The notes under the pieces are model-generated. The model searched no databases. It saw nothing but the letters and a program-made list of their open reading frames with translations, and had not been told where the DNA came from. The position numbers were made by a program, and so were the translations under genes. Source: an uncultured Chitinophagaceae bacterium (GTDB lineage: Bacteria > Bacteroidota > Bacteroidia > Chitinophagales > Chitinophagaceae). Taken from it: DNA of 14,976 nucleotides. Below, in pieces: positions 14,972 to 14,976 of this stretch. The stretch lies in assembly GCA_937919945.1 (NCBI GenBank), contig CALESY010000032.1:1-14976 (forward strand). The letters are read 5' to 3'. Every line of letters starts with the position of its first letter. The stretch's first letter is position 1.

Positions 14972-14976
14972 AGTTG

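Noticed and set aside
14967..14976. LytTR-like half site (ACAGTT) at the right edge
   Set aside because: Only one half site is visible and the window ends there; such a short match occurs often by chance.
1..14976. Defence island, toxin-antitoxin, CRISPR, prophage or transposon content
   Set aside because: No nuclease, methylase, integrase, transposase, repeat-spacer pattern or terminal repeats were recognised; the genes are mostly envelope and regulatory.

Overview
The window looks like an ordinary chromosomal stretch from a member of the Bacteroidota, probably Chitinophagales/Chitinophagaceae-like. The clade is an inference. It rests on two proteins with type IX secretion (T9SS) C-terminal sorting domains, a SusC-type TonB-receptor plug, a LytS/LytTR pair, a TPR-transmembrane-HTH regulator of the kind common in this phylum, several matches to the Bacteroidota -7 promoter box TAnnTTTG, and mostly mid-40s % GC coding sequence with weak Shine-Dalgarno signals. 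I saw no rRNA, tRNA, CRISPR array, insertion sequence, phage gene or recognisable defence cassette.

Layout. The left edge carries the first 78 codons of a TonB-dependent receptor (minus strand, cut by the window edge). A DinB-like putative metalloenzyme follows on plus (451-924). From about 4455 down to 1028 everything is on minus: a secreted beta-lactamase-fold serine hydrolase with a T9SS tail, a second T9SS-tailed secreted protein, a six-helix membrane protein of unknown family, and an AT-rich small cytoplasmic protein. The first two, and perhaps the third, look like one transcription unit. Diverging from the hydrolase is a plus-strand unit (4631-6612) with a LytS-type histidine kinase, a LytTR response regulator 4 bp behind it, and an unannotated 57-codon membrane-protein ORF. 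That unit ends at a strong hairpin that overlaps the stop codon of a converging exported-protein gene (7121-6651).

The second half holds a 637-residue exported protein with a transglutaminase-like domain whose catalytic Cys and His positions are replaced (a probable pseudoenzyme) followed by a long charged helical region. It converges on katG, with a 39-nt hairpin between them. Next come an AT-rich lipoprotein gene, a small predicted outer-membrane beta-barrel on minus, and a 557-residue signal-peptide/TPR/TM/HTH regulator. After that gene the window ends in a cluster of TGTAA motifs spaced 11 bp apart.

Most of the region is envelope-related (receptor, T9SS cargo, lipoprotein, barrel, exported proteins), with two envelope-sensing regulators (LytS/LytTR and the TPR-HTH protein) and one oxidative-stress enzyme (KatG). 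I do not see a clear new multi-gene system. The best leads are the degenerate transglutaminase with its helical tail, the small membrane ORF tied to the two-component pair, and the 11-bp-spaced repeats at the right edge.
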